The notes below the pieces were generated by a model. The model was not told where the DNA came from. It ran no database searches and was given only the letters and a program-made list of their open reading frames with translations. From Parabacteroides acidifaciens (GTDB lineage: Bacteria > Bacteroidota > Bacteroidia > Bacteroidales > Tannerellaceae): a DNA stretch of 64,000 nucleotides. The position numbers were made by a program, and so were the translations under genes. Where the stretch lies: assembly GCF_003363715.1 (NCBI RefSeq), contig NZ_QREV01000001.1:1-64000 (forward strand), read 5' to 3'. Below, piece by piece: positions 48,056 to 55,922 of this stretch (within the stretch, counting starts at the first letter, position 1; each line of letters opens with the position of its first letter).

Positions 48056-49306
48056 TTATTCCAATACTAAAACTTCGTTGTCCTTATAGCTTTCGTAGCT
48101 GGAAACGATAACTTTCTCGCCTGCTTCCAGACCGTCGATCACTTCATAGTACTGCGGGTTCTGACGGCCGATCTTGATCTTGCGGCGATAAGCCTTCTTG
48201 CCGTCTTTGTCGAGTACGAAAATCCAGCTGCCGCCCGTGCTCTGGAAGAATGTTCCACGCGGGATGATGATGCTTTCTGTCGGCTTACCAAGTTCCAGGC
48301 TGATATAATAAGTCTGTCCGCTGCGGATATTATCGGGACGTTCGCCTGTGAAAACGAAATCCGTACGGAACTTGCCGTCACGTACTTCCGGATAAACCTT
48401 GCGTACGCTCAATGCGAAGTTTGCGCCCTGGCGTTCGAAAGTTGCTGATAATCCCTGCTTCACGCGGTCGATATAATGTTCGTCGATCATGACTTCGATC
48501 TTATAATCCGAGAGGTCGTTGATCTGTCCGATCTTCTGTCCGGCAGAAACATTCTGGCCTAAAACAACATCCAACAAACCCAACTCTCCGTCGATCTGTG
48601 AACGGACATTCAGGTGTTCTTTCCGTTCGTGTACCAATGCGATATTTTTACGCATATTAGCCAAACTGGTTTCCATTTCTTCCATCTGGATTGTACGGGA
48701 GATGGAATCCTGACGCAAACGTTCTACAACCAAATTATATTTCTTGCTTGCCAGTTCATAGTCTTCTTGCGCTTTCAGAAACTCTTCCTTGGCAATCAGG
48801 TTTTCTTCATACAGCTTCTTCTGTTGGTTGTACGCACGGCGAAAGCGTGTGATATCCACATCTAATTGAGCCTTTTCCAACTGGTTATTCAGCTTATCCT
48901 GTTCCATTGCCACCTGTGTGTTACGCAGGAAGTTCTGCTTTTCCGCCAACTGGGCTTCCGCATCCAGAATCTGCAGGTCGAGGCCGGAGTTGGAAAGACG
49001 GACAATAACATCCCCTTTCTTCACCTGTGCACCTTCTTCCACTACTTTTTCCTGCACGATACCGCCTTCTTCCGGGCTGAGCTGCACAACTGTGATCGGT
49101 TGCACCTGTCCGTCCACGCGAACGAAGTCGTTGAACTGTTCTCTTGTCACATTCCCGATGTTAATACCGCGGGCATCCACCTTCAATGTCGAAGCATGAT
49201 CACCGAAAATGATCCATCCTACCAAAACCAGGAAGAAAGCACCACCTGCCACATAAGGAATATGCTTCTTCTGAAGACCTTTCTTTTTTTCTAACTGTAT
49301 ATCCAT
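48056..49306 (-). CDS. Membrane-fusion (HlyD/AcrA-type) efflux adaptor
   Basis: A 416-residue periplasmic adaptor. An N-terminal membrane anchor (about 17-35) is followed by a biotinyl-lipoyl-like domain split by a long coiled-coil hairpin (about 95-230), a beta-barrel domain (VMIDEHYIDRVKQGL) and a membrane-proximal domain. It joins an inner-membrane pump, usually a MacB-like ABC permease in this family, to TolC. No pump gene is in the window. It is second in the tolC-hlyD operon (40-bp gap). Confidence 0.92.
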   Translation of the reverse strand: MDIQLEKKKGLQKKHIPYVAGGAFFLVLVGWIIFGDHASTLKVDARGINIGNVTREQFNDFVRVDGQVQPITVVQLSPEEGGIVQEKVVEEGAQVKKGDVIVRLSNSGLDLQILDAEAQLAEKQNFLRNTQVAMEQDKLNNQLEKAQLDVDITRFRRAYNQQKKLYEENLIAKEEFLKAQEDYELASKKYNLVVERLRQDSISRTIQMEEMETSLANMRKNIALVHERKEHLNVRSQIDGELGLLDVVLGQNVSAGQKIGQINDLSDYKIEVMIDEHYIDRVKQGLSATFERQGANFALSVRKVYPEVRDGKFRTDFVFTGERPDNIRSGQTYYISLELGKPTESIIIPRGTFFQSTGGSWIFVLDKDGKKAYRRKIKIGRQNPQYYEVIDGLEAGEKVIVSSYESYKDNEVLVLE

Positions 49307-49346
49307 GATTGTATGTTTTTATTTCTTATTTTTCAGTTCTAAATTC

Positions 49347-50684
49347 TCAATTCTCATTTATAAGCGGCTGGCCCTTATAGTAATCGACTTGCCTGCATTT
49401 CATCAGATATAATAGACGTCTCTGTAAAAGATCGGCTTTTGAGTTCAGTAAAGTCGTTGCATTTGTCTGTACATCGAGCGGGCTCATCAATCCTTCTTCA
49501 AATTTACGAAGTGTAACCTGATATGCCAAATCATCAGCTTTTACTTTCTTTTCCATCTGAATCGTTTCCTTTGCATAACCTTCTCTGTCGAGGACAGCCA
49601 ATTCTACATCTTTCTGCAGCTGACGAAGTGTCTCCGTTTGCTTTTCGTAAGCGATCCGGACATTATTGCGGGCCCGGCGCAGATTGGTTATACGTGATAA
49701 GCCATCGAACAATGGAAAACTAAAACTGAAATAAATATATTCCCCGCGGTTATTCTTAAACTGGCTTTTGAAAGAAGATGCAGCAGTTTCAGACTTTAAA
49801 TTCTCAAAATAGCTGGTCGAAATACCGGCTTCGACAGAGAGAGACGGAAGCAATTTCCCTTTTGTTATTAAATAATTCATTTTACTGGTTTTCAACTGAA
49901 ACTCGGCCTGCAAGGCGGTCGGGTTATTTGCCATGGCATAATCCTGTATCGCACTGATAGACTCTTCGGCCCGTATGCTTTCTACCTGTGGTACAGCCGT
50001 ATCGACTTCCAGTTCCAAATCGGAAGGATAGTTCATCGCATTCTTCAATGTCATCATCGCCGTATTGTAGAGATTCTGCTGATGCGTCAGATTATAGTCG
50101 TCACCGGCAGCCTGCGACTCGATCTGGGCAACATCCGCCTTACCTTTAAGCCCTAATTCTTCCTGACGTTGGGTTTTATATAAAAGGCGCTTACTATCTT
50201 CCAACTTATCGGCACACATTTTTACCAGTCCCTGGTAATACACGACGGTAATATAGGCATCCATAATACTGATTGCCAAATCATCTTTTTGTTTCTGCAA
50301 ATCATTTCTACCCATATGGCGGTTCACATTGGCCAGACGCCATTGGTTAATCAACTGTCCCCCTCTGAAAAGCGGCAATGAAGCATAAGCACCATAGCCA
50401 TTATTAAAGGTTGACGTATTTACATAAGTATTAGTCCCCGGGTCAACAGAACGACCGAACCTGTATTGAGCATCGACCTGTGTACTGATAGTAGGTAAAA
50501 AAGAGGCTACAGCCGATTGTTGCTCGGCTTGATATGTATTATTTGTATAGGCCTGTTGTTTCACCTTCGGACTGTTTTCCACCGCATACCGCATGCAATC
50601 GTCCAAACTCCAGATTTTATCCTGCGCCAACATCGGGGCAAGCAGGCTAAACGAAAGAACTGTTGTAATTATTATCTTTTTCAT
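49347..50684 (-). CDS. TolC-family outer-membrane efflux protein
   Basis: A 445-residue protein with a signal peptide (about 1-20, ending MLAQ) and two tandem TolC repeats of coiled-coil helices and barrel strands (outer membrane efflux PF02321 type; SLDDCMRYAVENSP at the start). It forms the outer channel with the adaptor encoded downstream. It is the first gene of the operon and is preceded by a sigma-54 promoter and two dyad sites. Confidence 0.93.
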   Translation of the reverse strand: MKKIIITTVLSFSLLAPMLAQDKIWSLDDCMRYAVENSPKVKQQAYTNNTYQAEQQSAVASFLPTISTQVDAQYRFGRSVDPGTNTYVNTSTFNNGYGAYASLPLFRGGQLINQWRLANVNRHMGRNDLQKQKDDLAISIMDAYITVVYYQGLVKMCADKLEDSKRLLYKTQRQEELGLKGKADVAQIESQAAGDDYNLTHQQNLYNTAMMTLKNAMNYPSDLELEVDTAVPQVESIRAEESISAIQDYAMANNPTALQAEFQLKTSKMNYLITKGKLLPSLSVEAGISTSYFENLKSETAASSFKSQFKNNRGEYIYFSFSFPLFDGLSRITNLRRARNNVRIAYEKQTETLRQLQKDVELAVLDREGYAKETIQMEKKVKADDLAYQVTLRKFEEGLMSPLDVQTNATTLLNSKADLLQRRLLYLMKCRQVDYYKGQPLINEN

Positions 50685-50710
50685 TGCTGTATTATTTTCT
50701 ACCTGATAAA

Positions 50711-50728
50711 ATGCAAAGAGCGTGCCAA
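50711..50728 (-). promoter_or_regulatory. Sigma-54 (-24/-12) promoter of tolC-hlyD
   Basis: The reverse strand reads TTGGCACG, four bases, TTGCAT, with TGGCAC at the -24 position (50722-50727) and TTGCA at -12 (50712-50716). The spacing of 10 bases between GG and GC is exactly that of RpoN promoters. The predicted start site is near 50701, giving a leader of about 18 bases to the tolC ATG. Confidence 0.85.
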
Positions 50729-50782
50729 AATAGTCAATCCATTATAATACAAAGCATTAATAATATATTCATTTTGAACGAG

Positions 50783-50820
50783 TGTCAAAAAATTGGACAG
50801 TGCTGTAAAAGAATTAGACA
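50783..50820 (-). promoter_or_regulatory. Two tandem dyads: candidate upstream activator sites for tolC-hlyD
   Basis: TGTCAAAAAATTGGACA (50783-50799) and TGTAAAAGAATTAGACA (50804-50820) share the form TGTn, nine bases, GACA. Their centres (50791 and 50812) are 21 bp apart, two helical turns, and lie about 65-90 bp upstream of the -24 element, a usual distance for sigma-54 enhancer-binding proteins. The candidate binder is the NtrC-type regulator at 52912-54267. Confidence 0.65.
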
Positions 50821-50879
50821 ATGGCAAAAGCCTTTTTTATTCGGGGATTCGTTTTTTTGCAGATGTGAATCAAACAGAC

Positions 50880-50968
50880 CTCGTAGGGGCGGTTCGCGAA
50901 CCGCCCTTCGTGTCAACAAAAGTTTCCATCCGTCGCTATTGGGCAGTTCGCGAACTGCCCCTACGAAG
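50880..50968. repeat. Inverted-repeat element with GGTTCGCGAACC / AGTTCGCGAACT cores
   Basis: The arm at 50880-50906 contains GGGGCGGTTCGCGAACCGCCC-type dyad sequence, and the arm at 50941-50968 is its inverted copy with G-to-A changes in the core (GCAGTTCGCGAACTGC). Each arm is itself a hairpin and the two arms pair with each other, over a 34-base centre. It looks like a small non-autonomous repeat of a kind seen widely in Bacteroidales, by recollection. Confidence 0.75.
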
Positions 50969-51165
50969 CCTGCTCTTATGGTTCACTTTTTCTTAAATAT
51001 GATCCCTTCTAACTTTCAACTTTCAACTCTTAACTTTCAACTATCCGGGGGGCTTATTGTATAAAACGCATTTTTCAGGTTTAAGAGAGACTCGAAATCT
51101 AATAAATGTTAATCTGCTTTTTGGGCGTCAAAATGGGACTTTTTCCTCTTTTTTGAGTGTTTTCA

Positions 51166-51271
51166 GCCATTACGACCGTCCTAATCTCTATTACGACCGT
51201 GCTAATAGGTAGTGCACTCGGCACCTCGCGAAGATTAGGACGGTCGTAATGGCGATTTGGACGGTCGTAAT
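51166..51271. repeat. Symmetric 21-bp-period array of ACGACCGT words, locus E
   Basis: ATTACGACCGT occurs at 51169 and 51190 (21 bp apart), and its inverse ACGGTCGTAAT at 51240 and 51261 (21 bp apart). All four are symmetric about position 51220. The 22-base segments 51166-51187 and 51232-51253 are perfect reverse complements. Confidence 0.9.
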
Positions 51272-51370
51272 TGAAAAGAGAACCGTTTTCATGGCAAAAA
51301 AGCACCTGAATTTCCTTGCGATATTTGGGACGCCGTCCGTTTTATTTTCAAATATTCGATTCTCCGGGAG

Positions 51371-51589
51371 TTAAGGTTTATCACATTGTCGGCGTTTCCA
51401 TCTTTCGGTAATCAAATTGCACGCTTTTTGGAATGGGCTCGGCACTTCATTTTCTCTGTTGTCATCCGCAAAGGCTAAAACCATGAAAAGAGTCAATCCA
51501 AAACCGATCAGAATTTCGGACGAAATAGAAAAACGGACAAAAAGAGGGTTATTGTAAATTTTGTCGAATAATTGGTTATATTCGCACAA
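51371..51589 (-). CDS. Possible small membrane protein
   Basis: A 72-residue frame with one hydrophobic segment (ILIGFGLTLFMVLAFA, about 26-41) and a basic C terminus (TERWKRRQCDKP). I do not recognise it. Its start lies 33 bases from the divergent nitroreductase ATG, so it would share that promoter region. It may be a chance frame. Confidence 0.3.
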   Translation of the reverse strand: MCEYNQLFDKIYNNPLFVRFSISSEILIGFGLTLFMVLAFADDNRENEVPSPFQKACNLITERWKRRQCDKP

Positions 51590-51622
51590 TCATAAACGAG
51601 TTACATCATATATTATAGAAAT

Positions 51623-52213
51623 ATGAAATGGATATACTTTCTTGCCGTATCATCACTCATGATGATTGCCTGTAATGATAGCAAGACAACAAAAGAGAAC
51701 GAAAGCGTCAACCAGACATTGCAAACTATTTTCAACCGCAAAAGCGTACGGAAATATACGGAACGGCCGGTTGAAAAAGAAAAATTAGAAATGCTTGTCC
51801 GTGCAGGCATGGCTGCACCTTCTTCGCGCGATCGCCGCCCTTGGGAATTTGTGATTGTGACGGACCGCGATCTTTTGGACACAATGGGAGACAGCTTGCC
51901 TTTGGCACGTATGCTGAAAGATACCAAACAGGCTATTATCGTATGCGGAGATACGCTTAAGTCGAATAATGCCTGGATGCTCGACTGTTCGACGGCCGCC
52001 CAAAACATACTGCTTGCCGCCGAATCAATGGGCCTGGGAGCCGTATGGACAGCCGCCTATCCTTATCCCGAACGGATGCAGGTCGTGCGGGACGCCTTGC
52101 AACTCCCGGAACATATCATTCCCCTGACCGTAATTCCGCTCGGCTATCCGGCAGGTCAGGAAAAGCCTAAAAATAAATTCAACGAACAGCAGATACATTA
52201 TAACAAATGGTGA
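51623..52213 (+). CDS. Nitroreductase-family lipoprotein
   Basis: A 196-residue FMN-dependent nitroreductase-like protein. The core is typical (RKSVRKYTERPV FMN-phosphate site, AGMAAPSSRDRRPWEFVIV, GLGAVWTAAYPYPER). The N terminus is a signal peptide with a lipobox MMIAC (Cys17), unusual for a flavoenzyme that normally works in the cytoplasm. If real, it is lipid-anchored outside the inner membrane. The substrate is unknown. It is followed after 61 bp by hicAB with its own promoter. Confidence 0.88.
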   Translation: MKWIYFLAVSSLMMIACNDSKTTKENESVNQTLQTIFNRKSVRKYTERPVEKEKLEMLVRAGMAAPSSRDRRPWEFVIVTDRDLLDTMGDSLPLARMLKDTKQAIIVCGDTLKSNNAWMLDCSTAAQNILLAAESMGLGAVWTAAYPYPERMQVVRDALQLPEHIIPLTVIPLGYPAGQEKPKNKFNEQQIHYNKW

Positions 52214-52223
52214 GAATAAATTG

Positions 52224-52254
52224 TTGGATTGTAACTATATTGTAGTTACATTTG
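52224..52254 (+). promoter_or_regulatory. hicAB promoter with embedded operator dyad
   Basis: TTG (52224-52226), a 20-base spacer and TACATTTG (52247-52254) match the consensus. The dyad GTAACTA (52231-52237)/TAGTTAC (52243-52249) occupies the spacer and the start of the -7 box, an ideal place for repression by the HicB ribbon-helix-helix domain. Confidence 0.75.
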
Positions 52255-52274
52255 CAAAAACTTTAAATATATAA

Positions 52275-52532
52275 ATGGGAACAAAAGAAAAGCTTATCGA
52301 ACGTTTCAAGTCGTTGCCTACCAATTTCACATTTGAGGAAATGGAACGTTTGTTATCCATATTTGGTTATGAAAAATCAAATAAAGGCAAAACGTCCGGT
52401 TCGAGAGTTATCTTTAAAAATGGAGATAAACGTCCTATTATGATCCATAAACCTCACCCAGGTAATATCATCAAAGGTTATGCAATAAGGCAAGTATTAA
52501 ATGATTTGACAAATGAAGGTTTTATTAAATGA
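52275..52532 (+). CDS. hicA: HicA-type mRNA interferase toxin
   Basis: An 85-residue HicA/YcfA-family toxin with the double-stranded RNA-binding-like fold: FEEMERLLSIFGYE, GSRVIFKNG and the HKPHPGN segment that holds the probable catalytic His in this subgroup. It cleaves mRNA when free. The toxin gene comes first, as usual for hicAB, 15 bp before the antitoxin gene. Confidence 0.93.
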   Translation: MGTKEKLIERFKSLPTNFTFEEMERLLSIFGYEKSNKGKTSGSRVIFKNGDKRPIMIHKPHPGNIIKGYAIRQVLNDLTNEGFIK

Positions 52533-52547
52533 AGAAAGGATATACTT

Positions 52548-52886
52548 ATGAACACATTAAAATATAAAGGTTTTATTGGTTCTGTCAACTTCAGTGAAGA
52601 AGACAGCGTTTTCTTCGGTAAAATAGAAGGAATTAATGGAATGGTCAATTTTGAAGGACAAAGCGTTCAAGAACTAACAGAAGCTTTTCATGAGGCTGTC
52701 AATGATTATATTGCATTTTGCGAAGAAGAAGGGATACAGCCGCATAAGAGTTATTCGGGATTATTGAATGTTCGCTTGACCCCGGAAATACACAGTCGTG
52801 TAGCTATGCTGGCAAAACGCACCGGTATCTCCATCAATGCATTCATCAAGCAAGCATTGGAAAAACAAATTATGACTATGCTATAG
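52548..52886 (+). CDS. hicB: HicB-type antitoxin
   Basis: A 112-residue antitoxin. The N-terminal RNase-H-like domain (YKGFIGSVNFSEEDSVFFGKI) neutralises HicA, and the C-terminal ribbon-helix-helix domain (about 72-110; NVRLTPEIHSRVAMLAKRTG) binds the operator. It ends only 25 bp before the sigma-54 activator gene, so read-through into that two-component pair is likely. Confidence 0.94.
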   Translation: MNTLKYKGFIGSVNFSEEDSVFFGKIEGINGMVNFEGQSVQELTEAFHEAVNDYIAFCEEEGIQPHKSYSGLLNVRLTPEIHSRVAMLAKRTGISINAFIKQALEKQIMTML

Positions 52887-52911
52887 GAATTTAATAACGT
52901 ATAAACCATAC

Positions 52912-54267
52912 ATGACAAAACAAGGCACCATACTGGTTGTAGACGATAACAAAGGAATCCTTACCGCAGTACAGATGCTGTTGGGCACTTGCTTCGAGAA
53001 GGTGATTACCATTTCTACTCCGAATAAGATAAAATCCACATTGCACGATGAGAATATAGATGTTGTTCTGTTGGATATGAATTTCAGCGCCGGCATCAAT
53101 ACCGGCAACGAAGGGCTGTTCTGGCTCTCGGAAATAAAGAAGGAAGATGCATCGATACAGGTCGTTCTTTTTACGGCATACGCGGATATCGACCTTGCCG
53201 TACGGGGAATCAAGGAAGGAGCGACCGACTTTGTCGTCAAGCCCTGGGACAACGCCAAGCTGCTGGAAACGTTGCGGACCGCCTATAACATACGGATAGC
53301 CAACCGCAAAGGCATCGCACTTGCCGACAACAAGCTGGTCGTCTCCAAAGAAAGCGGCATGTTCTGGGGAGAAAGCAGCGCCATGCAACAACTCCGCTCC
53401 CTGATCGAAAAGGTCGCCCGGACGGATGCCAACATCCTGGTTACCGGTGAGAACGGAACAGGTAAGGAAATGCTTGCCCGCGAAATACATATGCTTTCCA
53501 ACCGGAAGAAAGAGACATTGGTCCCGGTCGATATGGGAGCCATCACGGAAACGCTTTTTGAAAGCGAACTGTTCGGCCACGTCAAAGGAGCTTTTACCGA
53601 TGCGCGGGCAGACCGGCCGGGAAAATTCGAGGTTGCCAACAACGGCACGCTCTTCCTGGATGAGATCGGGAACCTCTCCTATCACCTGCAAGCCAAGCTG
53701 TTGACCGTCCTGCAACGCCGCAGCATCGTCCGCGTAGGAAGCAACACGCCCATTCCGGTCAATATCCGCCTGATCTGCGCGACAAACCGCGACTTGCAGG
53801 AAATGGTCGAAAAAGGCGATTTCCGCGAAGACCTGCTCTATCGCATCAATACGATCCATGTAGAGATTCCGCCCCTTCGCGAACGGCCGGAAGACATCGT
53901 TCCCCTTACCGAAATATTCCTGTCCAAATATGCCAATATCTATGGAAAAACAACCATGCACCTCAGTCCGGATGCCAAAGAGAAACTGAGTGCACAGCCC
54001 TGGTTCGGAAACATCCGGGAACTGGAACACACCATCGAAAAGGCGGTTATCATTGCCGAAGGAAACGTGTTGGAGGGAAACGATTTCGATTTTCCGCGTG
54101 CCAAAAAGGAATCGGCGACAAAAGAAGCGACGACTTTGGAAGAAATGGAATACAACATGATAAAGAGCGCCATGGACAAATACAGCGGAAACCTGTCGCT
54201 CGTTGCCAGCCAGTTGGGAATCTCCCGGCAGACGCTGTATAACAAGATCAAACGATACGAACTGTAA
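52912..54267 (+). CDS. NtrC-family sigma-54-dependent response regulator
   Basis: A 451-residue activator. The receiver domain (1-125) has the acidic pair DD and phospho-acceptor Asp55. The AAA+ domain (about 145-370) has Walker A GENGTGKE, the sigma-54 contact loop GAFTDA and Walker B LFLDEIG. The Fis-type helix-turn-helix is at the C terminus (LVASQLGISRQTLYNKI). It activates RpoN promoters. The only clear RpoN promoter I see in the window is that of tolC-hlyD, 2.2 kb away. It is coupled to the downstream kinase by a TAATG overlap. Confidence 0.96.
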   Translation: MTKQGTILVVDDNKGILTAVQMLLGTCFEKVITISTPNKIKSTLHDENIDVVLLDMNFSAGINTGNEGLFWLSEIKKEDASIQVVLFTAYADIDLAVRGIKEGATDFVVKPWDNAKLLETLRTAYNIRIANRKGIALADNKLVVSKESGMFWGESSAMQQLRSLIEKVARTDANILVTGENGTGKEMLAREIHMLSNRKKETLVPVDMGAITETLFESELFGHVKGAFTDARADRPGKFEVANNGTLFLDEIGNLSYHLQAKLLTVLQRRSIVRVGSNTPIPVNIRLICATNRDLQEMVEKGDFREDLLYRINTIHVEIPPLRERPEDIVPLTEIFLSKYANIYGKTTMHLSPDAKEKLSAQPWFGNIRELEHTIEKAVIIAEGNVLEGNDFDFPRAKKESATKEATTLEEMEYNMIKSAMDKYSGNLSLVASQLGISRQTLYNKIKRYEL

Positions 54268-55583
54268 TGCTGAAAGGGATTTTCCATAATTTCTATCTCC
54301 GTCTGGCAGTATTTATCATACTGACGGTAGCAGAGACCTGGTTTGCTCTCCAAAAGGAGTGGATATGGTTCATCCCGCTTATGGGCGTATGGCTTTTTAT
54401 ACTCCGGCAAATCCTGTTGTCGGACAAACGGAATGCCCAGAAAGTCGCGTTTATGTTCGATGCGATCGACAACAGCGACTATGCATTCCAATATGCAACA
54501 CGCGGCCGTTCGTCCAACGATAAGCTGGTCAGCGAGTCGTTAAACCGCATTACCCAGATTCTTTTCCAGGCAAAGGCAGACGCTGCGCAGAAAGAGAAAT
54601 ATTACGAGCTGATCATGAACTCGGTCAACACCGGTATCATCGTGCTCGACGACAATGGCGTGATCTTCCAGACCAACAACGAAGCCTTGCGACTGTTGGG
54701 AATGTCGGTCTTCACCAATGTCCGCCAACTCGGGCGTATCGACGAAAATCTGGAAAACACCGTGCGGAACATCCAGCCGGGCGACAAACATCAGATATCG
54801 TTTACCAACGAACGCGGCAACGTACACTTGTCCATCCGCGTTTCCGAAATGACCTTGCAGGAAAAGCACGTGCGCATCCTGGCAATCAACGATATCAACA
54901 GCGAGCTGGATGAGAAGGAAATCGACTCCTGGATACGCCTGACACGCGTCCTGACGCACGAGATCATGAACTCCGTCACGCCTATCACTTCACTTAGCGA
55001 CACGCTCCTCTCCCTCCATGAAAATGCGGACGACGACATACGCAGCGGCTTAGAAGTGATCAGTACGACGGGAAAAAGCCTGATTTCGTTTGTAGAGTCT
55101 TACCGGAAATTCACGCATATCCCGACGCCTGAACCTTCCCTCTTCTACGTCCAGAAGTTCGTAGAACGTATGGTGAAGCTCGCCCGCCATCACAACAACT
55201 TCCCGAACATCACGATCAACGTCAGCGTCGAGCCGTCCGACCTGATTGTCTATGCCGACGAGAACCTGATTTCGCAGGTTGTCCTGAATCTGCTGAAAAA
55301 CGCCATGCAGGCAATCGGAAGCGAGCAGGAAGACGGCCTGATCGAAGTAAAAGCCTATTGTAACGAAGAGGAAGCCGTCCTGATAGAAGTCAGCAACAAC
55401 GGCCCTGTCATTCCGCAGGAAGAGGCCGAACATATTTTCGTGCCATTCTTCACGACCAAAGAGGGCGGCAGCGGCATCGGGCTGTCCATCTCCCGCCAGA
55501 TCATGCGCCTGTCCGGAGGAAGCATCGCCCTCAAGAGCGCTCCGGCAGCCAAACGGACAACGTTTATTCTGACGTTCCCTTGA
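54267..55583 (+). CDS. PAS-containing sensor histidine kinase
   Basis: A 438-residue kinase, cognate to the sigma-54 regulator. Two N-terminal membrane segments (about 8-25 and 32-50) with almost no periplasmic loop suggest it senses in or near the membrane. A PAS domain (about 115-225; SVNTGIIVLDDNGV) precedes the HisKA helix with the acceptor His in LTHEIMNSVTPI. The HATPase domain follows (NLLKNAMQAIG, EGGSGIGLSI). The start overlaps the regulator stop by one base. Confidence 0.94.
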   Translation: MLKGIFHNFYLRLAVFIILTVAETWFALQKEWIWFIPLMGVWLFILRQILLSDKRNAQKVAFMFDAIDNSDYAFQYATRGRSSNDKLVSESLNRITQILFQAKADAAQKEKYYELIMNSVNTGIIVLDDNGVIFQTNNEALRLLGMSVFTNVRQLGRIDENLENTVRNIQPGDKHQISFTNERGNVHLSIRVSEMTLQEKHVRILAINDINSELDEKEIDSWIRLTRVLTHEIMNSVTPITSLSDTLLSLHENADDDIRSGLEVISTTGKSLISFVESYRKFTHIPTPEPSLFYVQKFVERMVKLARHHNNFPNITINVSVEPSDLIVYADENLISQVVLNLLKNAMQAIGSEQEDGLIEVKAYCNEEEAVLIEVSNNGPVIPQEEAEHIFVPFFTTKEGGSGIGLSISRQIMRLSGGSIALKSAPAAKRTTFILTFP

Positions 55584-55704
55584 TGAAGGGATAAAAAATA
55601 TCAATTATCATAAACATTTCAAACGCCAAATGTTTTATATCTTTGAGCCGTAAATGATAATTTAGCGGTGAGGTAACCGTGGGGGGCAGTACAAAAAGTC
55701 CCTT

Positions 55705-55805
55705 GTCCCCGCGCTTGACGCGGGGCCGCAAAAGAACAGGCCTTATCAATCAGTTGTTTATACGGTCGGTTTTAATGCGATCCCGCGTCAAGCGCGGGAA
55801 CAGGA
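55705..55805. repeat. Inverted repeat with CCCGCG(C/T)TTGACGCGGG-type arms
   Basis: The left arm (about 55705-55727) and right arm (about 55778-55805) are inverted copies centred on CGCGCTTGACGCG and CGCGTCAAGCGCG. Each arm also folds on itself. It resembles a small non-autonomous repeat. Confidence 0.75.
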
Positions 55806-55854
55806 CAGTTTTAACACACCCACACACACCGACAAATAACGGTTTGTACGTATT

Positions 55855-55874
55855 AGATGCACAGCCGTGCATCT
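55855..55874. repeat. Hairpin AGATGCAC/GTGCATCT in the mntH leader
   Basis: An 8-bp perfect stem with loop AGCC, flanked by TATT and CTACACC. The same word (GTAGAGATGCACGGC on the other strand) is a familiar intergenic repeat in Bacteroidales by recollection. Confidence 0.65.
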
Positions 55875-55922
55875 CTACACCCCGTTAAATCATCATTTAT
55901 ATAATAACATAAAATCACAATA

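Larger units (their letters stand above)
50685..51622. other. 938-bp tolC/nitroreductase divergent intergenic region
   Basis: Left to right it holds the sigma-54 promoter and dyads, an inverted repeat with GGTTCGCGAACC cores (50880-50968), a CAACTTT-rich low-complexity stretch (about 51008-51043), a four-copy symmetric ACGACCGT array (51166-51271), and a possible 72-codon gene on the minus strand (51371-51589). The frame across 51099-51305 is only a translation of the repeat array. Confidence 0.7.
55584..55922. other. 339-bp mntH upstream region with inserted inverted repeats
   Basis: An exact TAnnTTTG box (TATCTTTG, 55638-55645) is followed by a segment bounded by 17-base imperfect inverted repeats (55652-55668 and 55882-55898, 15 of 17 matching). 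Inside are a CCCGCGCTTGACGCGGG/CCCGCGTCAAGCGCGGG pair and an 8-bp hairpin. If the box is the mntH promoter, all of this is transcribed as a leader of about 270 bases. Confidence 0.6.

Noticed and set aside
51099-51305. A 68-codon minus-strand frame with YDRPN repeats
   Set aside because: The peptide is just the translation of the ACGACCGT repeat array at locus E; it has no promoter or other coding signal.
50685-51622. Insertion sequence in the large tolC/nitroreductase gap
   Set aside because: No transposase frame is present; only short inverted repeats and arrays were found.
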